Of a stretch of DNA of 64,000 nucleotides, positions 8,229 through 17,403 are shown in pieces (position 1 is the stretch's first letter; each line of letters starts with the position of its first letter). A model generated the notes under the pieces. The model was not told where the DNA came from. It worked only from the letters and a program-made list of their open reading frames with translations, and did no database searches. This stretch comes from an uncultured Spirochaetales bacterium (GTDB lineage Bacteria > Spirochaetota > Spirochaetia > Sphaerochaetales > Sphaerochaetaceae). The stretch lies in contig CALXYO010000009.1 in NCBI GenBank assembly GCA_944393005.1, positions 52,451 through 116,450 of the forward strand, given 5' to 3'. The position numbers and the translations under genes are program-made.

Positions 8229-9593
8229 GTGCAGATGGTATTATGTTTTTCTTTCACACTGCTGTTCGCACTGCAGCTCACAGCACTTTATTTTCTTTCT
8301 CCTCTTGCTGGTCACCTCAGCATTGCAGCCGGCATCCTTTTCATCATCTGGAATGGACGCAGGAAGATAATACCATGCATTCTGACATCATCCGTTTTCG
8401 TCTTCATGACACTTGCAGTTCTGCTGGATGGAACAGTTTCCTGTGGTTTTGATGAAGCCGGTATAAAGGCGGTATACGGTACAGTGATTCAGGACAGTGT
8501 CAAAGGAAATTACGGAACAAGACGGATTGTTCTTTCCCTTGAGGAGTGTTTCATTTCAGGAGGAGCCTGTGCAAGTGCCCGCGGGGTTGTGAATGTGACA
8601 TACTCCGGAGACGTGAGACTTTACAGCGGCGACAGAGTCCTCTTTTACGGCCTTTTCAATGATTACGGTTTCAAGGCAACGCATTCACGTCTGCTTTCGG
8701 CAACAACGGTAAGGGAGAAAAGGAAAACAATGCTTGAGATGCTTGAAAGAATAATCGATCCGGCTTCCGGCAGGGAGGACAATCTGAGCCTGATGCTGCT
8801 TTCCGGCTGCTGTGCCGATAATGATTTCCCTCTCTCTGAACTGGCACGTGAAAGCGGGACCAGTTATGTGCTTGCCCTGTCAGGCATGCACCTTTCTGTT
8901 TTCTCACTGCTTGTCCAGCTGGTGCTGAGTCCTTTTCTGGGACGGCGCAATGCGCGTTTCATCTCTATCATCACAATAGCCTTCTATGTATTTTACATCG
9001 GACCCAAGGCCTCCATACTGAGGGCCTTCATATTGTCCACAGTCTTCTTCGTGTCAAAGGGGAAAATTTCAGGAGTCAGGGCTCTGTTCATCACTTTCAC
9101 TCTCCATTCACTCTTTTTCCCACTCACTCTTCTGTCGCTTGCCAGCTGTTACAGCTATCTGTCACTTCTCGGCATTATGAGCCTGTCGCCGGTATTGAAG
9201 AATGCCTTTTATGAAATAATCATCCTGCCTGAAAGCATCGTTTCAAACATAAGTGCCTCTGCCGCCGCGATACTTTTCACAAGTCCGCTGTCATACTGCG
9301 TGTTCGGAACATACCAGCTTTCAGCTATTATTACAGGCGGACTCATTTCCGCCCTTGTCTATCTGTACATGGTCATTTCCCTCATTCCTTATCTTTTCCC
9401 GCTCAGAAAGTATGTTTACTTCCTCATTGAGAGTCTGATGGACCTTGGAGCCCGGTTCCCGCAGTCTGAGACACTGGTGCCGTATATTGTTTTTTCAGCA
9501 TCCTTGTTGCTTCTCATCCTGCTTTCCTATATCCTCAAGAAGAAACGGAGACTCAGGTGTGGAACTTTAATTACGACAGCCCGAAAGAAATAA
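8229..9593 (+). CDS. comEC: ComEC/Rec2-like competence membrane protein, short form
   Basis: A 454-residue polytopic membrane protein. The Competence domain starts around residue 195 and includes the diagnostic LALSGMHLSVFSLLVQ and a series of membrane helices. ComEC forms the inner-membrane channel for single-stranded DNA uptake. The N-terminal DUF4131-like part is short, and the C-terminal metallo-beta-lactamase domain found in long ComEC proteins is absent; the reading frame ends in a basic tail (ILKKKRRLRCG). The start is GTG 8229 or ATG 8235; neither has a clear Shine-Dalgarno. The 3' end overlaps ksgA by 37 bp. No other competence genes are visible here. Confidence 0.75.
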   Translation: MQMVLCFSFTLLFALQLTALYFLSPLAGHLSIAAGILFIIWNGRRKIIPCILTSSVFVFMTLAVLLDGTVSCGFDEAGIKAVYGTVIQDSVKGNYGTRRIVLSLEECFISGGACASARGVVNVTYSGDVRLYSGDRVLFYGLFNDYGFKATHSRLLSATTVREKRKTMLEMLERIIDPASGREDNLSLMLLSGCCADNDFPLSELARESGTSYVLALSGMHLSVFSLLVQLVLSPFLGRRNARFISIITIAFYVFYIGPKASILRAFILSTVFFVSKGKISGVRALFITFTLHSLFFPLTLLSLASCYSYLSLLGIMSLSPVLKNAFYEIIILPESIVSNISASAAAILFTSPLSYCVFGTYQLSAIITGGLISALVYLYMVISLIPYLFPLRKYVYFLIESLMDLGARFPQSETLVPYIVFSASLLLLILLSYILKKKRRLRCGTLITTARKK

Positions 9594-10399
9594 GTCAGAT
9601 ACTTGACCTTGCATCACTTGCAATGACGAAGAAGTTCGGACAGAACTTTCTCTATTCTGCCTCTGCGCGCGAGCGTATTGTCAAAGCTTTGAATGCACAA
9701 GATGGTGCCAGTGTGTGGGAAATAGGGCCCGGACTGGGATCTATCACATCACTTCTTCTGAAAAGCGGGGTAAAGGTCAGGGCTTTTGAAATTGACAACG
9801 GATTCTGCCGCCTTTTAAAGGAGCAGGCTTTTGCTGATGAGGATGGTTTTTCACTTGTGCAGGGAGATGCACTTAAAACACTTTTCACCCAGGATGAGAC
9901 GCCTGATTACATCTGCGGCAATCTTCCTTATAATGTTGGCTCAGTGTGTATCGCAAAGCTCATTGAGAATGATATCAGGGTAAGACGTATGGTTTTCACA
10001 CTGCAGAAGGAAGTGGTTGAGAGAATGTGTGCCTCAAAGAACAGTGATGCCTATTCATTCTTCTCTCTGCTCACACAGATCGATTACAGAAACCGCCTGC
10101 TGTTCACAATCCCGCGTTCCTGTTTTTATCCGCAGCCGAATGTCGACAGTGCTGTCGTTGTAATGGAAAGAAGAGAGACGAGTCTCGTGCCTGATGAAAT
10201 AAGGGACGACTTTTTCTGCATAGTGAGAATGCTTTTCTCTCAGAGGAGAAAGACTATAAGGAATAATCTTTCATCTGCCTATTCAAAGGATAAGCTTTCA
10301 TCTGCGTTTGACAGAGCATCTCTCACCGGTATGGAAAGAGCTGAAGCTCTTGATATTGATCAGCTTATAAATCTTGTTAATATTCTGAAATCGGAATGA
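9557..10399 (+). CDS. rsmA: 16S rRNA dimethyladenosine transferase KsgA
   Basis: A 280-residue KsgA/RsmA, which dimethylates the two adenines near the 3' end of 16S rRNA. It has KKFGQNFL near residue 25, the SAM loop EIGPGLGSIT, the acidic FEIDNGF segment, and the catalytic NLPYN motif. The GTG start at 9557, with GGAG at 9547-9550, gives a lead segment including YDSPKEISQILDL, which resembles leads on spirochaete KsgA proteins; an internal ATG would remove it. It overlaps comEC by 37 bp. Confidence 0.9.
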   Translation: MWNFNYDSPKEISQILDLASLAMTKKFGQNFLYSASARERIVKALNAQDGASVWEIGPGLGSITSLLLKSGVKVRAFEIDNGFCRLLKEQAFADEDGFSLVQGDALKTLFTQDETPDYICGNLPYNVGSVCIAKLIENDIRVRRMVFTLQKEVVERMCASKNSDAYSFFSLLTQIDYRNRLLFTIPRSCFYPQPNVDSAVVVMERRETSLVPDEIRDDFFCIVRMLFSQRRKTIRNNLSSAYSKDKLSSAFDRASLTGMERAEALDIDQLINLVNILKSE

Positions 10400-10991
10400 A
10401 ATATAAGAAAAGTTATATTATATATAGCAATGAGTCTGGACGGGTTTATTGCAGATGAAGATGGCGTGGGGTAGACTGGCTGCGTACAGAAGACGATGTT
10501 GAAAGTACAGGCAGATGGGAAGAATTCTCAAAGACTTTCGATACCGTAATCATGGGCTGGAATACTTATCATCAGGTGCGCTTTGAGCTTTCTCCTGATA
10601 ACTGGGTATATAAGGGTTATAATGTTGTTGCGAAAAACCCATTGGCATTGCCTGTGGGAGCAGTCAGAATACATATGTAATCACACACAGGGATGCTGAA
10701 AGCGGTGAGTGTTTTACATTTATCCATGACGATCCGTGTTTCCTGATTGAAAGACTCAGACGGGTGAAGAGTGAGAAAGACATATGGATATGTGGAGGTG
10801 CATCTGTGGTAAGGCAGTTGCTGGACGCCGATCTGATTGATCTCTTCCATATTTCCATCATTCCTGTGATTCTTGGAAAAGGTATAAAGCTTTTTCCTTA
10901 TGAAGGCATGATACGGAAGCTGCATCTGTCCTCTGTCTCTCATGAAGGCGGAATTGTCGAGCTTAGTTATGAGAGAAATAAAAATCCCTGA
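10397..10991 (+). pseudogene. Frameshifted RibD-C/dihydrofolate reductase family gene
   Basis: Remnants of one dihydrofolate reductase-like (RibD C-terminal family) protein are spread over three frames. The first has VILYIAMSLDGFIAD, then a break at the run GTGGGGTAG near 10465-10472. The second starts VDWLRTEDDVES and passes TVIMGWNTYHQV, then breaks around 10640-10660. The third has TYVITHRDAESGECF, IWICGGASVVRQLL and ISIIPVILGKGIKLF to a TGA at 10991. A third shift seems needed between the ATG at 10397 and the first fragment. The pieces lie in order with no missing middle. Either the gene is decaying, or homopolymer errors in assembly split it. Confidence 0.75.
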
Positions 10992-11006
10992 GAGAACCCA
11001 GGGATT
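10974..11006 (-). terminator. Rho-independent terminator of pta
   Basis: Reading the minus strand, the 8-bp stem AATCCCTG/CAGGGATT (10983-10990 and 10999-11006 on plus) is followed by TTTTTATTT. It sits just after the pta stop codon and overlaps the stop of the upstream pseudogene. Confidence 0.8.
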
Positions 11007-11028
11007 GAAATCAGATACGATATGTGAA

Positions 11029-12033
11029 TCAGTTGTTTGCTGCAGCCTGTGCAAGAGTGATGGCGGCTGTGACGACAATGTCCTCAACAGAACAGCCACG
11101 TGAAAGATCACTGATCGGCTTTGCGAAACCCTGAAGAATCGGGCCGTAAGCTTCGGCACCTGCAAGGCGCTGTACAAGCTTGTAACCGATGTTGCCGGCC
11201 TGGAGATCCGGGAAGACGAGTGTGTTTGCATGACCTGCGACTGTTGAACCGGGAGCCTTCTGTGCTGCGACTGACGGTACGATTGAAGCATCAAGCTGGA
11301 GTTCTCCGTCAACCTTGAGGTCCGGACATTTCTCCTGAATGAGCTTTGTCGCTGTCTGTACTTTCTCGACAAGATCACCCTTTGCAGAGCCCTTTGTTGA
11401 ATAGCTGAGCAGGGCTACAACAGGCTCGGCGTCAAGGAATGTGCGGCAGCTTTCAGCACTTGCCTCTGCGATCTCGGCAAGCTGTTCGGCAGTAGGATTC
11501 GGGATTGTGGCACAGTCTGCAAAGATGAAGGAACCGTTCACACCGTACTGTGTCTTGTCGGTAGCCATCACGAAACAGCTTGATGCGCTCTTGATGCCCG
11601 GCTTGCACTTGATGATGTTGAATGCAGCCCTGAGAACGTTTGCGGTTGTGGACTCTGCACCTGCAACCATGCTGTCTGCATAACCGAGGTGAACAAGCAT
11701 TGCGCCCCAGCGGAGCTGGTCTACTATGTCGATTGCAGCCTGTTCTTCAGTCATGCCCTTATGCTTTCTGAGTTCATAATATTCTTTGGCGAATTCGGCT
11801 TTCTTGCTGTCTGTGGCCGGATCCTCAATCTTTATACCTTCCAGACTCACGCCTTCAGCTTCTGCAGCCGCCCTGACCTTGTCTACAGGTCCGACGAGTG
11901 TTACAGATGAGGCAATCTTCTCATCCATGATGATTCTTGCAGCTTTGAGTGTTCTTTTCTCAAGACCTTCTGCAAGTACAAGGGACTTTCCTGCTTTCTT
12001 TGCAAGACCTTTCATTTTTTCAGCAAATGTCAT
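11029..12033 (-). CDS. pta: Phosphate acetyltransferase
   Basis: A 334-residue Pta of the short class. It converts acetyl-CoA and phosphate to acetyl phosphate and CoA, the first step of acetate formation with ATP gain via acetate kinase (ackA is not in the window). The family segments are visible: [63 protein letters not shown] and [20 protein letters not shown]. It is flanked by a terminator on its 3' side. It complements adhE: acetate and ethanol are likely end products. Confidence 0.95.
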   Translation of the reverse strand: MTFAEKMKGLAKKAGKSLVLAEGLEKRTLKAARIIMDEKIASSVTLVGPVDKVRAAAEAEGVSLEGIKIEDPATDSKKAEFAKEYYELRKHKGMTEEQAAIDIVDQLRWGAMLVHLGYADSMVAGAESTTANVLRAAFNIIKCKPGIKSASSCFVMATDKTQYGVNGSFIFADCATIPNPTAEQLAEIAEASAESCRTFLDAEPVVALLSYSTKGSAKGDLVEKVQTATKLIQEKCPDLKVDGELQLDASIVPSVAAQKAPGSTVAGHANTLVFPDLQAGNIGYKLVQRLAGAEAYGPILQGFAKPISDLSRGCSVEDIVVTAAITLAQAAANN

Positions 12034-12133
12034 ATCAAAAACTCCTTTTGCATGATCAGCAATGTTTATACTGGAAATATAAAACTATGTTTCAGTTTTT
12101 TAAAGTGGAAAACATGCATAAATGGTGAAAATA

Positions 12134-13507
12134 TCAGATGGAGAGGCCGAGTGAAGTCCTTTCCCTGAGGACTCTGGGAAGCATTATCAGTAAGGTAGTG
12201 GTGCTTACTAATGATGATATGATGTCGCTGGCCGGTTCCGCAAAGAATGCCGAACCTGCTTCTTTTGTGATATAAGGAATGATAAATATTGATACTGTAA
12301 AGACTAATTTTCTGAATAGCGAAAGCGGCAGGGATATTTCGCTCTTACCGAGTGCAGTGAAGGTATCGACAGTGTTGTAATGAAAGGAAAGAGGTATGAT
12401 CATCGCAGTGAATATCTTCAGGTAGTGAATGCTCAGCTGTATGATCTCCTCATCAGAAGTGAAGAGCTGTATGAAGAAGCGGGCGTTCGTCCAGCTGAAT
12501 ATCATCATCAGCACCGTATATATTGTAGCGAGCACCTGTACATGCAGGTAAGTGCTCCTTACTCTGTCTGTACGTCCGGCTCCGTAGGAGTAACTCAGGA
12601 GTCCCTGGCTGCCGCCGGTTATTCCTCCAAGAGGATTCATGACGAGCAGATGGTACGACTGGATTATCGTGGAACATGTAAGCAGTTTGTCACCAAGTCC
12701 TTCGCCACCGTACATCTGGAGGATGGTGTTGAGGATTATCATGATGAGACTGTCAGTTGCGATTATTATGAAAGGAGAGAGGCCCAGTTTGACTGTTTTC
12801 TTCACAATGTAGCCTCTCGGGGCAGTGAGACGCAGCCTGATACGGGCTTTTGATGAAATGAGACTGGTGATGGTGATTGCAAAACTTGCCGCCTGGCTTA
12901 TCACTGTTGCGATAGCCGCTCCCTTCACTCCCATGCCGAAAGTGAATATGAAAAGCGGATCCAGTGCTATGTTTATCACAGCACCGCTCATTACGGAAAT
13001 CATTGCCCTGCGGCTCATTCCCTGGTTTATGACAAAACTGTTGAGTCCTGTTGTCAGGATCGCAAACGGGGTGCCGGCCAGGTACCATGCAAGGTATTCA
13101 TCCGCATAAGGGAACGTTACGGCAGATGAGCCGAAAAGCCTCAGCAGCGGACTTTTCAGAATATAGAAAAGAGGCGTAAGCAGGGCAGAGAGAATGAGCA
13201 GGAATGCGAAGCTTGTACCGAGAATCCTTTCAGCCTCCTCGTGCTCCCTGTGTCCTTCCCTTATCGCCATCAGAGGACTTCCTCCGAGACCGACAAGAAC
13301 GGCGAAGGATGAGATCAGCGATGTGACCGGTGCTGCAACGCCGACACCTGCCAGTGCATCGGCACCGTAACCGGCAATGTTGCCGATGAACATTCTGTCA
13401 ACAATGGAGTAGAGTACGTTCACTGCCTGTGAAAGGCAGGTCGGAATACTCATCGCCAGTACGAGCGTGAGTATCCTGCCGTTGTCAAAATCGCGCTCCG
13501 TTTTCAT
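12134..13507 (-). CDS. MATE family efflux transporter
   Basis: A 457-residue inner-membrane protein with about 12 membrane segments, of the multidrug and toxic compound extrusion family, which exports drugs or metabolites by Na+ or H+ antiport. The N-terminal PTCLSQAVNVLYSIVDRMFIGNI and the GLGGSPLMAIREG segments are typical of the DinF-like bacterial clade. I start at ATG 13507; the longer ORF to 13555 reads through the upstream gene. The start shares an ATGA with the stop of the oxidoreductase gene, so translation is coupled. The substrate is unknown. Confidence 0.85.
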   Translation of the reverse strand: MKTERDFDNGRILTLVLAMSIPTCLSQAVNVLYSIVDRMFIGNIAGYGADALAGVGVAAPVTSLISSFAVLVGLGGSPLMAIREGHREHEEAERILGTSFAFLLILSALLTPLFYILKSPLLRLFGSSAVTFPYADEYLAWYLAGTPFAILTTGLNSFVINQGMSRRAMISVMSGAVINIALDPLFIFTFGMGVKGAAIATVISQAASFAITITSLISSKARIRLRLTAPRGYIVKKTVKLGLSPFIIIATDSLIMIILNTILQMYGGEGLGDKLLTCSTIIQSYHLLVMNPLGGITGGSQGLLSYSYGAGRTDRVRSTYLHVQVLATIYTVLMMIFSWTNARFFIQLFTSDEEIIQLSIHYLKIFTAMIIPLSFHYNTVDTFTALGKSEISLPLSLFRKLVFTVSIFIIPYITKEAGSAFFAEPASDIISSLVSTTTLLIMLPRVLRERTSLGLSI

Positions 13508-14790
13508 TTCAGGTAATCCATCATTCCGTTTGACGCCCTTATGCCGCTGGCCCATGCGCCGGTTATGCCGCGGCTGGTGCCGGCTCCGTCTCCTGCAAAG
13601 AAGACAGACTCCGCAACCTGGAAATGGTCATCCCTGTATTCCGGCTTGTTCGCATACAGCTTGATCTCCGGATAATACATTATGGTGCTCGGATGGAGAA
13701 TTCCGGGAACAATCGTATCCAGGTTCTTCATCGCGGACCAGATATAGCGCAGGATCTTCGATGGCATGGCCAGAGAGATGTCAGAAGGACTTGCGTCGGT
13801 GAGGGATGGCTTGAAGTCATAAAGATCACCGTTGAAGGTCGCGGCCTTGCTTCTTCTGCCAAGGCGGAAGTCCCCGACTCTCTGCATGAGAGGCTTTCCT
13901 CCGCCCATCAGTGCCGCCATGAGACCGAGGTGCTCGGCAAATTCCTGTCCGCTTGCGAGAGGCTCGGTGAAACGTACGGTCTTGAGTATTGCGAAATTCA
14001 CAAGGCCGTTGTTTCTGTTCTCGTCTGCGGCATATGCGTGTCCGTTGACGGAATACCAGATGTCACCTCTGGCGGTTGCATACTTTTCCTTCACGACGTG
14101 GGCATTCCCGCTGTTCGTGCAGAAGGTTCTGACTTTTTCCTTGAAATAGAATTTTGGATCATAGTAGTCCTTGACTATCGGATAATGCTCAAGTCTTGTC
14201 TCGACTCTGATTCCGACGTCAAGAATATTGTCAACATAATGAACATTCAGGCACTGCATCATGTCCTGAAGGAAATGGAAGCCCTGTCTGCCGGGGGCGA
14301 TGAGGATGGTCTTGTATCCGATCTTCCTCTTGTCGGTTGTTATGACCTTCGCTTCATTGTCGATGTCACTCATGTTCTCGCCAAGTGAAAGCTCGACATT
14401 GTTCTCTTTCAGCTTCTCCTGGAGTTCCTTGATCAGTGCAAGTCCTCCGTCGGTGCCCAGATGCGTCTGCCTGATCTCAAGCAGCGAGCATCCCAGCCTC
14501 GTGGCTCTTGCCTGATAAGTCTCGATATTTGATTTCGGTAGAATATCCGGTTTGAGAAACCTGGTCACCTCCTCAAGATACCTGTTGGCAGTATCCTCAT
14601 CCCAGTATTCCAGAGGGAAACCGATGGGGAAGGTGAAGTTCATCTTGCAGTCATTTCTCATGCCGCCTGTTGAATAGCGGTTCTTGTCAATCATCAGAAT
14701 CCTGATGTCTTTTTTCTTCTCGATCAGCGAGAAGGCACATCCCATACCAGCCGGTCCGGAACCAACTATGATCACATCGTATTTGTCCAT
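13504..14790 (-). CDS. NAD(P)/FAD-dependent oxidoreductase
   Basis: A 428-residue flavoprotein. The Rossmann FAD motif VIIVGSGPAGMGCA is at residues 5-19, and the second FAD-contact motif is FFAGDGAGTSRGITGAWASG near the C-terminus. The middle contains a cluster of basic and aromatic residues (GRRSKAATFNGDL). It belongs to the HI0933/thioredoxin-reductase-like group of FAD-dependent dehydrogenases with unassigned substrate. The ATG at 14790 has GGGAG nearby; the longer ORF start at 14856 has no support. It overlaps the MATE gene by 4 bp (ATGA), so both may act on a common compound or stress, which is inference. Confidence 0.75.
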   Translation of the reverse strand: MDKYDVIIVGSGPAGMGCAFSLIEKKKDIRILMIDKNRYSTGGMRNDCKMNFTFPIGFPLEYWDEDTANRYLEEVTRFLKPDILPKSNIETYQARATRLGCSLLEIRQTHLGTDGGLALIKELQEKLKENNVELSLGENMSDIDNEAKVITTDKRKIGYKTILIAPGRQGFHFLQDMMQCLNVHYVDNILDVGIRVETRLEHYPIVKDYYDPKFYFKEKVRTFCTNSGNAHVVKEKYATARGDIWYSVNGHAYAADENRNNGLVNFAILKTVRFTEPLASGQEFAEHLGLMAALMGGGKPLMQRVGDFRLGRRSKAATFNGDLYDFKPSLTDASPSDISLAMPSKILRYIWSAMKNLDTIVPGILHPSTIMYYPEIKLYANKPEYRDDHFQVAESVFFAGDGAGTSRGITGAWASGIRASNGMMDYLK

Positions 14791-14906
14791 ATGGTGCTCC
14801 CGTGAAATTAAAGCAGAAAAGGGTGGATTAATCAACAGTGGAATATTTTCGCGCAATCATCATAAAATACTTTTCATTACTCCGAATACGGTGTATTATT
14901 TATTTT

Positions 14907-15809
14907 ATGGAAAAGTATATAGGAGCCAAGGCATTTGCAGAGAAATGCGGAATCACGGAACGCCGCGTCCGTCTGCTGTGCCAGGAAGGCAGGATAGAAG
15001 GAGCTGTGAAGCTCGGCTGGTCATGGTCAATCCCGGCCGACAGCCCGAAGCCTTTCGACGGAAGGGTCGCAAGACAATTTAAGAACAATTTCGTGCGTTT
15101 GGGAAGTATTGATGTGAGCTCTCTCAATGCGCTGAGGGACAGAAACCCGGTTGAGGACAAGCTTTACACAAACGTGAACACAGATGATCTGATCGCATCA
15201 ATCATCATGCTCGGCTCACTGATGGACGGTAGGCAGTTCTCACATGATGAGATACTCTCCGTGTTCTCCCTCTCTCCTGCAAGGAGCCTCTCATTTGAGG
15301 ATGCGCTCAGGATCGCGGCCTTCAGATCGATACTGCTCCGCTCATCAGGTGAGACCTGTGACTATGCGGTGAAAACCGTGCTGGGCATGCATGCCGCTTT
15401 CACGCAGGGCTATGATGACAGAAACGGCGCATCGTTCAAGAATGCCCCCTCTCTGGTTGACGGGGAGCTGGCTTCTGACATTCCGTTCGACTTCCAGATG
15501 GAAAGTTTCTTCATGCGTTTCAGCCGTGAATGGAAGGGGATCCATCCTGTTTTCAAATCGGTGCTGCTGCTTAATGAATTCATAAAGACAAGACCGTTTG
15601 AGAAAGACAATGCCCTGTTCTCACTGCTGGTATCATGCAGCATGCTCGTCTCGCAGGGGTTCCTGCCGCCGTATCTTGATGACAGCATGATGGACGAACT
15701 GAACGCGACGCTTGCCCTGGCGCGAAGCAAGGGAAACTTTGAGGATCTTGCCAGGCTTTTTGAACGTGCGATGTTTGATTCGTATTCCAGAATCTTCCAT
15801 CTTGCATAA
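14907..15809 (+). CDS. HTH protein with degenerate Fic-like domain
   Basis: A 300-residue protein started at ATG 14907. Residues 4-50 are a MerR/excisionase-type helix-turn-helix (FAEKCGITERRVRLLCQEGRI followed by KLGWSWSIPADS). Residues about 150-275 have the spacing of a Fic fold: MHAAFTQGYDDRNGASFK, then HPVFKSVLLLNEFIKTRPFEKDN at residues 213-235. In active Fic enzymes the motif is HPFxxGNGR; here it is RPFEKDNAL, so the catalytic histidine and final arginine are missing. It is likely a DNA-binding protein with a non-catalytic Fic-like fold. A 12-bp gap separates it from the amidohydrolase gene, which it may regulate. Confidence 0.6.
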   Translation: MEKYIGAKAFAEKCGITERRVRLLCQEGRIEGAVKLGWSWSIPADSPKPFDGRVARQFKNNFVRLGSIDVSSLNALRDRNPVEDKLYTNVNTDDLIASIIMLGSLMDGRQFSHDEILSVFSLSPARSLSFEDALRIAAFRSILLRSSGETCDYAVKTVLGMHAAFTQGYDDRNGASFKNAPSLVDGELASDIPFDFQMESFFMRFSREWKGIHPVFKSVLLLNEFIKTRPFEKDNALFSLLVSCSMLVSQGFLPPYLDDSMMDELNATLALARSKGNFEDLARLFERAMFDSYSRIFHLA

Positions 15810-15820
15810 GGACCGCAGTC

Positions 15821-17350
15821 ATGTATGATATCCTTTTTGAGTCTCCGCTGATAATTGACGGAAGCGGCAGCGCCCCCTACCGGGCCAATGTCGCGACCCT
15901 CGGCGATACCATAGCATTCATAGGACGTGAGTACGTAAGGGCGAAAAGAGTGATCGAGGCTTCCCATCTGACGCTTGTTCCCGGTTTCATCGATGTACAT
16001 GCTCACAGCGAGGTGTATGCACTGAATACAAAAAATGCTGAGATGAAATTGAAGCAGGGAATAACCAGCGATATAAGCGGCAACTGCGGAATCGGGGTTT
16101 TCCCGCTCAATGAGAACAGAGATCTTCTCAAGCCGCTGAATGATGATGTGCTGGGCAAGTGCGGCATTCCTTTCTCGTGGTCGGACTTCAGATCATTCAC
16201 ATCCACTCTCAGACAAAGCGGATGCGGGATCAACATGGGTTTTCTCCAGCCGCATGCTCCGCTGAGGATCGCAGTGATGGGGGAGGATGCCTCAAGGGCT
16301 GCAAGTGATGATGAGATAGAGAAAATGTGTGATCTTCTCGAGAAGAGTCTGAGCGGAGGCTGCTACGGTTTCTCCACCGGCCTTTACTATAATCCCTGCT
16401 CGTTTGCTGACGAGAGGGAACTTGAGGCGCTGCTTTGTGTCACTGCGGCGCATGGCGGACTTTTCAGCGTGCACATGAGAAGCGAAAGCGATGAGATAAT
16501 TGAAGCGGCAGAGGAAGTGCTTTCACTTGCCCTGCGCTGCTCTGTACGTCTTGAGATCAGTCATCTCAAGATAATAGGGGATGCAAACCAGGACAAACTT
16601 TCAGCCCTGCTTTCCCTGATACATTCCTACAGGGACAGGGGACTTGAGGTGTCGTTTGACCAGTATCCCTACAACTTCGGTTCAACAAGCCTTTTCTCCC
16701 TCCTTCCTCCGCGTTATCTGTCGCTTTCCAGAAGCGAACTCCGCTTTGCCCTTCAGCTTGAAAGCGAGAGGGAGGCAATGAAAAGGGAAATACTTCATCC
16801 TGAGGGATGGGAAAGCCTGTACACCGTCGTCGGCCCAGAGAGGATAAACATAATGCATCTGGACAGCAGGAGTGATCTTGACGGCAGGAGCCTGGCATCT
16901 CTTTCATCAAGCCCGCTGGATTCGCTTTTCGACATACTTTCCGATGAAAGCGGGGCGGCTGTGATGAGCGACGTGACGGAAAGCGTATCAACGCTTGAGG
17001 CCATAATGCAGGATGATCTCATGCATTTCGGCACCGATGCCCTTTACTCGTCATTCCCTCCGCATCCGCGTTCACAGAATGCCACGCTTGAATTCCTGAA
17101 AACCTATGTGCTGTCAAAAAAGCTCTTCCCGCTTGAGAAAGGCATCAGCATCCTGACGCACAGGAACGCCTCCCTCATGCACATCGGCGACAGGGGGCTG
17201 GTGAGGGAAGGTGCCGCCGCCGACCTCGTCCTTCTGGATATAGACAATCCGGAGATTGTCATAAAATCCGTTTTCGTGAACGGGGTGCCGGCTGTTGAGG
17301 ACGGCAGGATGACAGGATGCCTCAGCGGAAGAATCCTGCTTGAAAACTGA
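15821..17350 (+). CDS. N-acyl-D-amino-acid deacylase family amidohydrolase
   Basis: A 509-residue amidohydrolase of the D-aminoacylase type. It hydrolyses N-acylated D-amino acids or related amides with a metal centre. The metal motif is FIDVHAHSEV near residue 60, followed by GITSDISGNCGIGVFPL, the YGFSTGLYYNP loop, HMRSESDEI, the ISHLKIIG segment and a late HFGTDAL motif, all as in the family. AAGGA precedes the ATG at spacing 8. It lies 12 bp after the HTH-Fic gene. An exact substrate cannot be given; the pathway could be cell-wall D-amino acid recovery. Confidence 0.8.
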   Translation: MYDILFESPLIIDGSGSAPYRANVATLGDTIAFIGREYVRAKRVIEASHLTLVPGFIDVHAHSEVYALNTKNAEMKLKQGITSDISGNCGIGVFPLNENRDLLKPLNDDVLGKCGIPFSWSDFRSFTSTLRQSGCGINMGFLQPHAPLRIAVMGEDASRAASDDEIEKMCDLLEKSLSGGCYGFSTGLYYNPCSFADERELEALLCVTAAHGGLFSVHMRSESDEIIEAAEEVLSLALRCSVRLEISHLKIIGDANQDKLSALLSLIHSYRDRGLEVSFDQYPYNFGSTSLFSLLPPRYLSLSRSELRFALQLESEREAMKREILHPEGWESLYTVVGPERINIMHLDSRSDLDGRSLASLSSSPLDSLFDILSDESGAAVMSDVTESVSTLEAIMQDDLMHFGTDALYSSFPPHPRSQNATLEFLKTYVLSKKLFPLEKGISILTHRNASLMHIGDRGLVREGAAADLVLLDIDNPEIVIKSVFVNGVPAVEDGRMTGCLSGRILLEN

Positions 17351-17355
17351 GAGGA

Positions 17356-17385
17356 GGAAACCTGTTTGTTGTCAAACAGATTTCC
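17356..17385 (+). other. Long inverted repeat before dtxR-type gene
   Basis: A 13-bp arm (GGAAACCTGTTTG at 17356-17368) pairs with CAAACAGATTTCC (17373-17385) around a TTGT loop, with one mismatch. No T-run follows, so it is not a standard terminator on the plus strand; it lies 18 bp before the regulator start at 17404 and could be an operator or the end of the upstream transcript. Confidence 0.55.
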
Positions 17386-17403
17386 GTATGGTAAAAAATA
17401 GAT

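Noticed and set aside
10617..11378. A 253-residue antisense frame over the DHFR-like pseudogene and pta
   Set aside because: It crosses the pta terminator and the coding sequence of pta in another frame of the same strand; composition is low-quality (Ser/Gln/Arg-rich).
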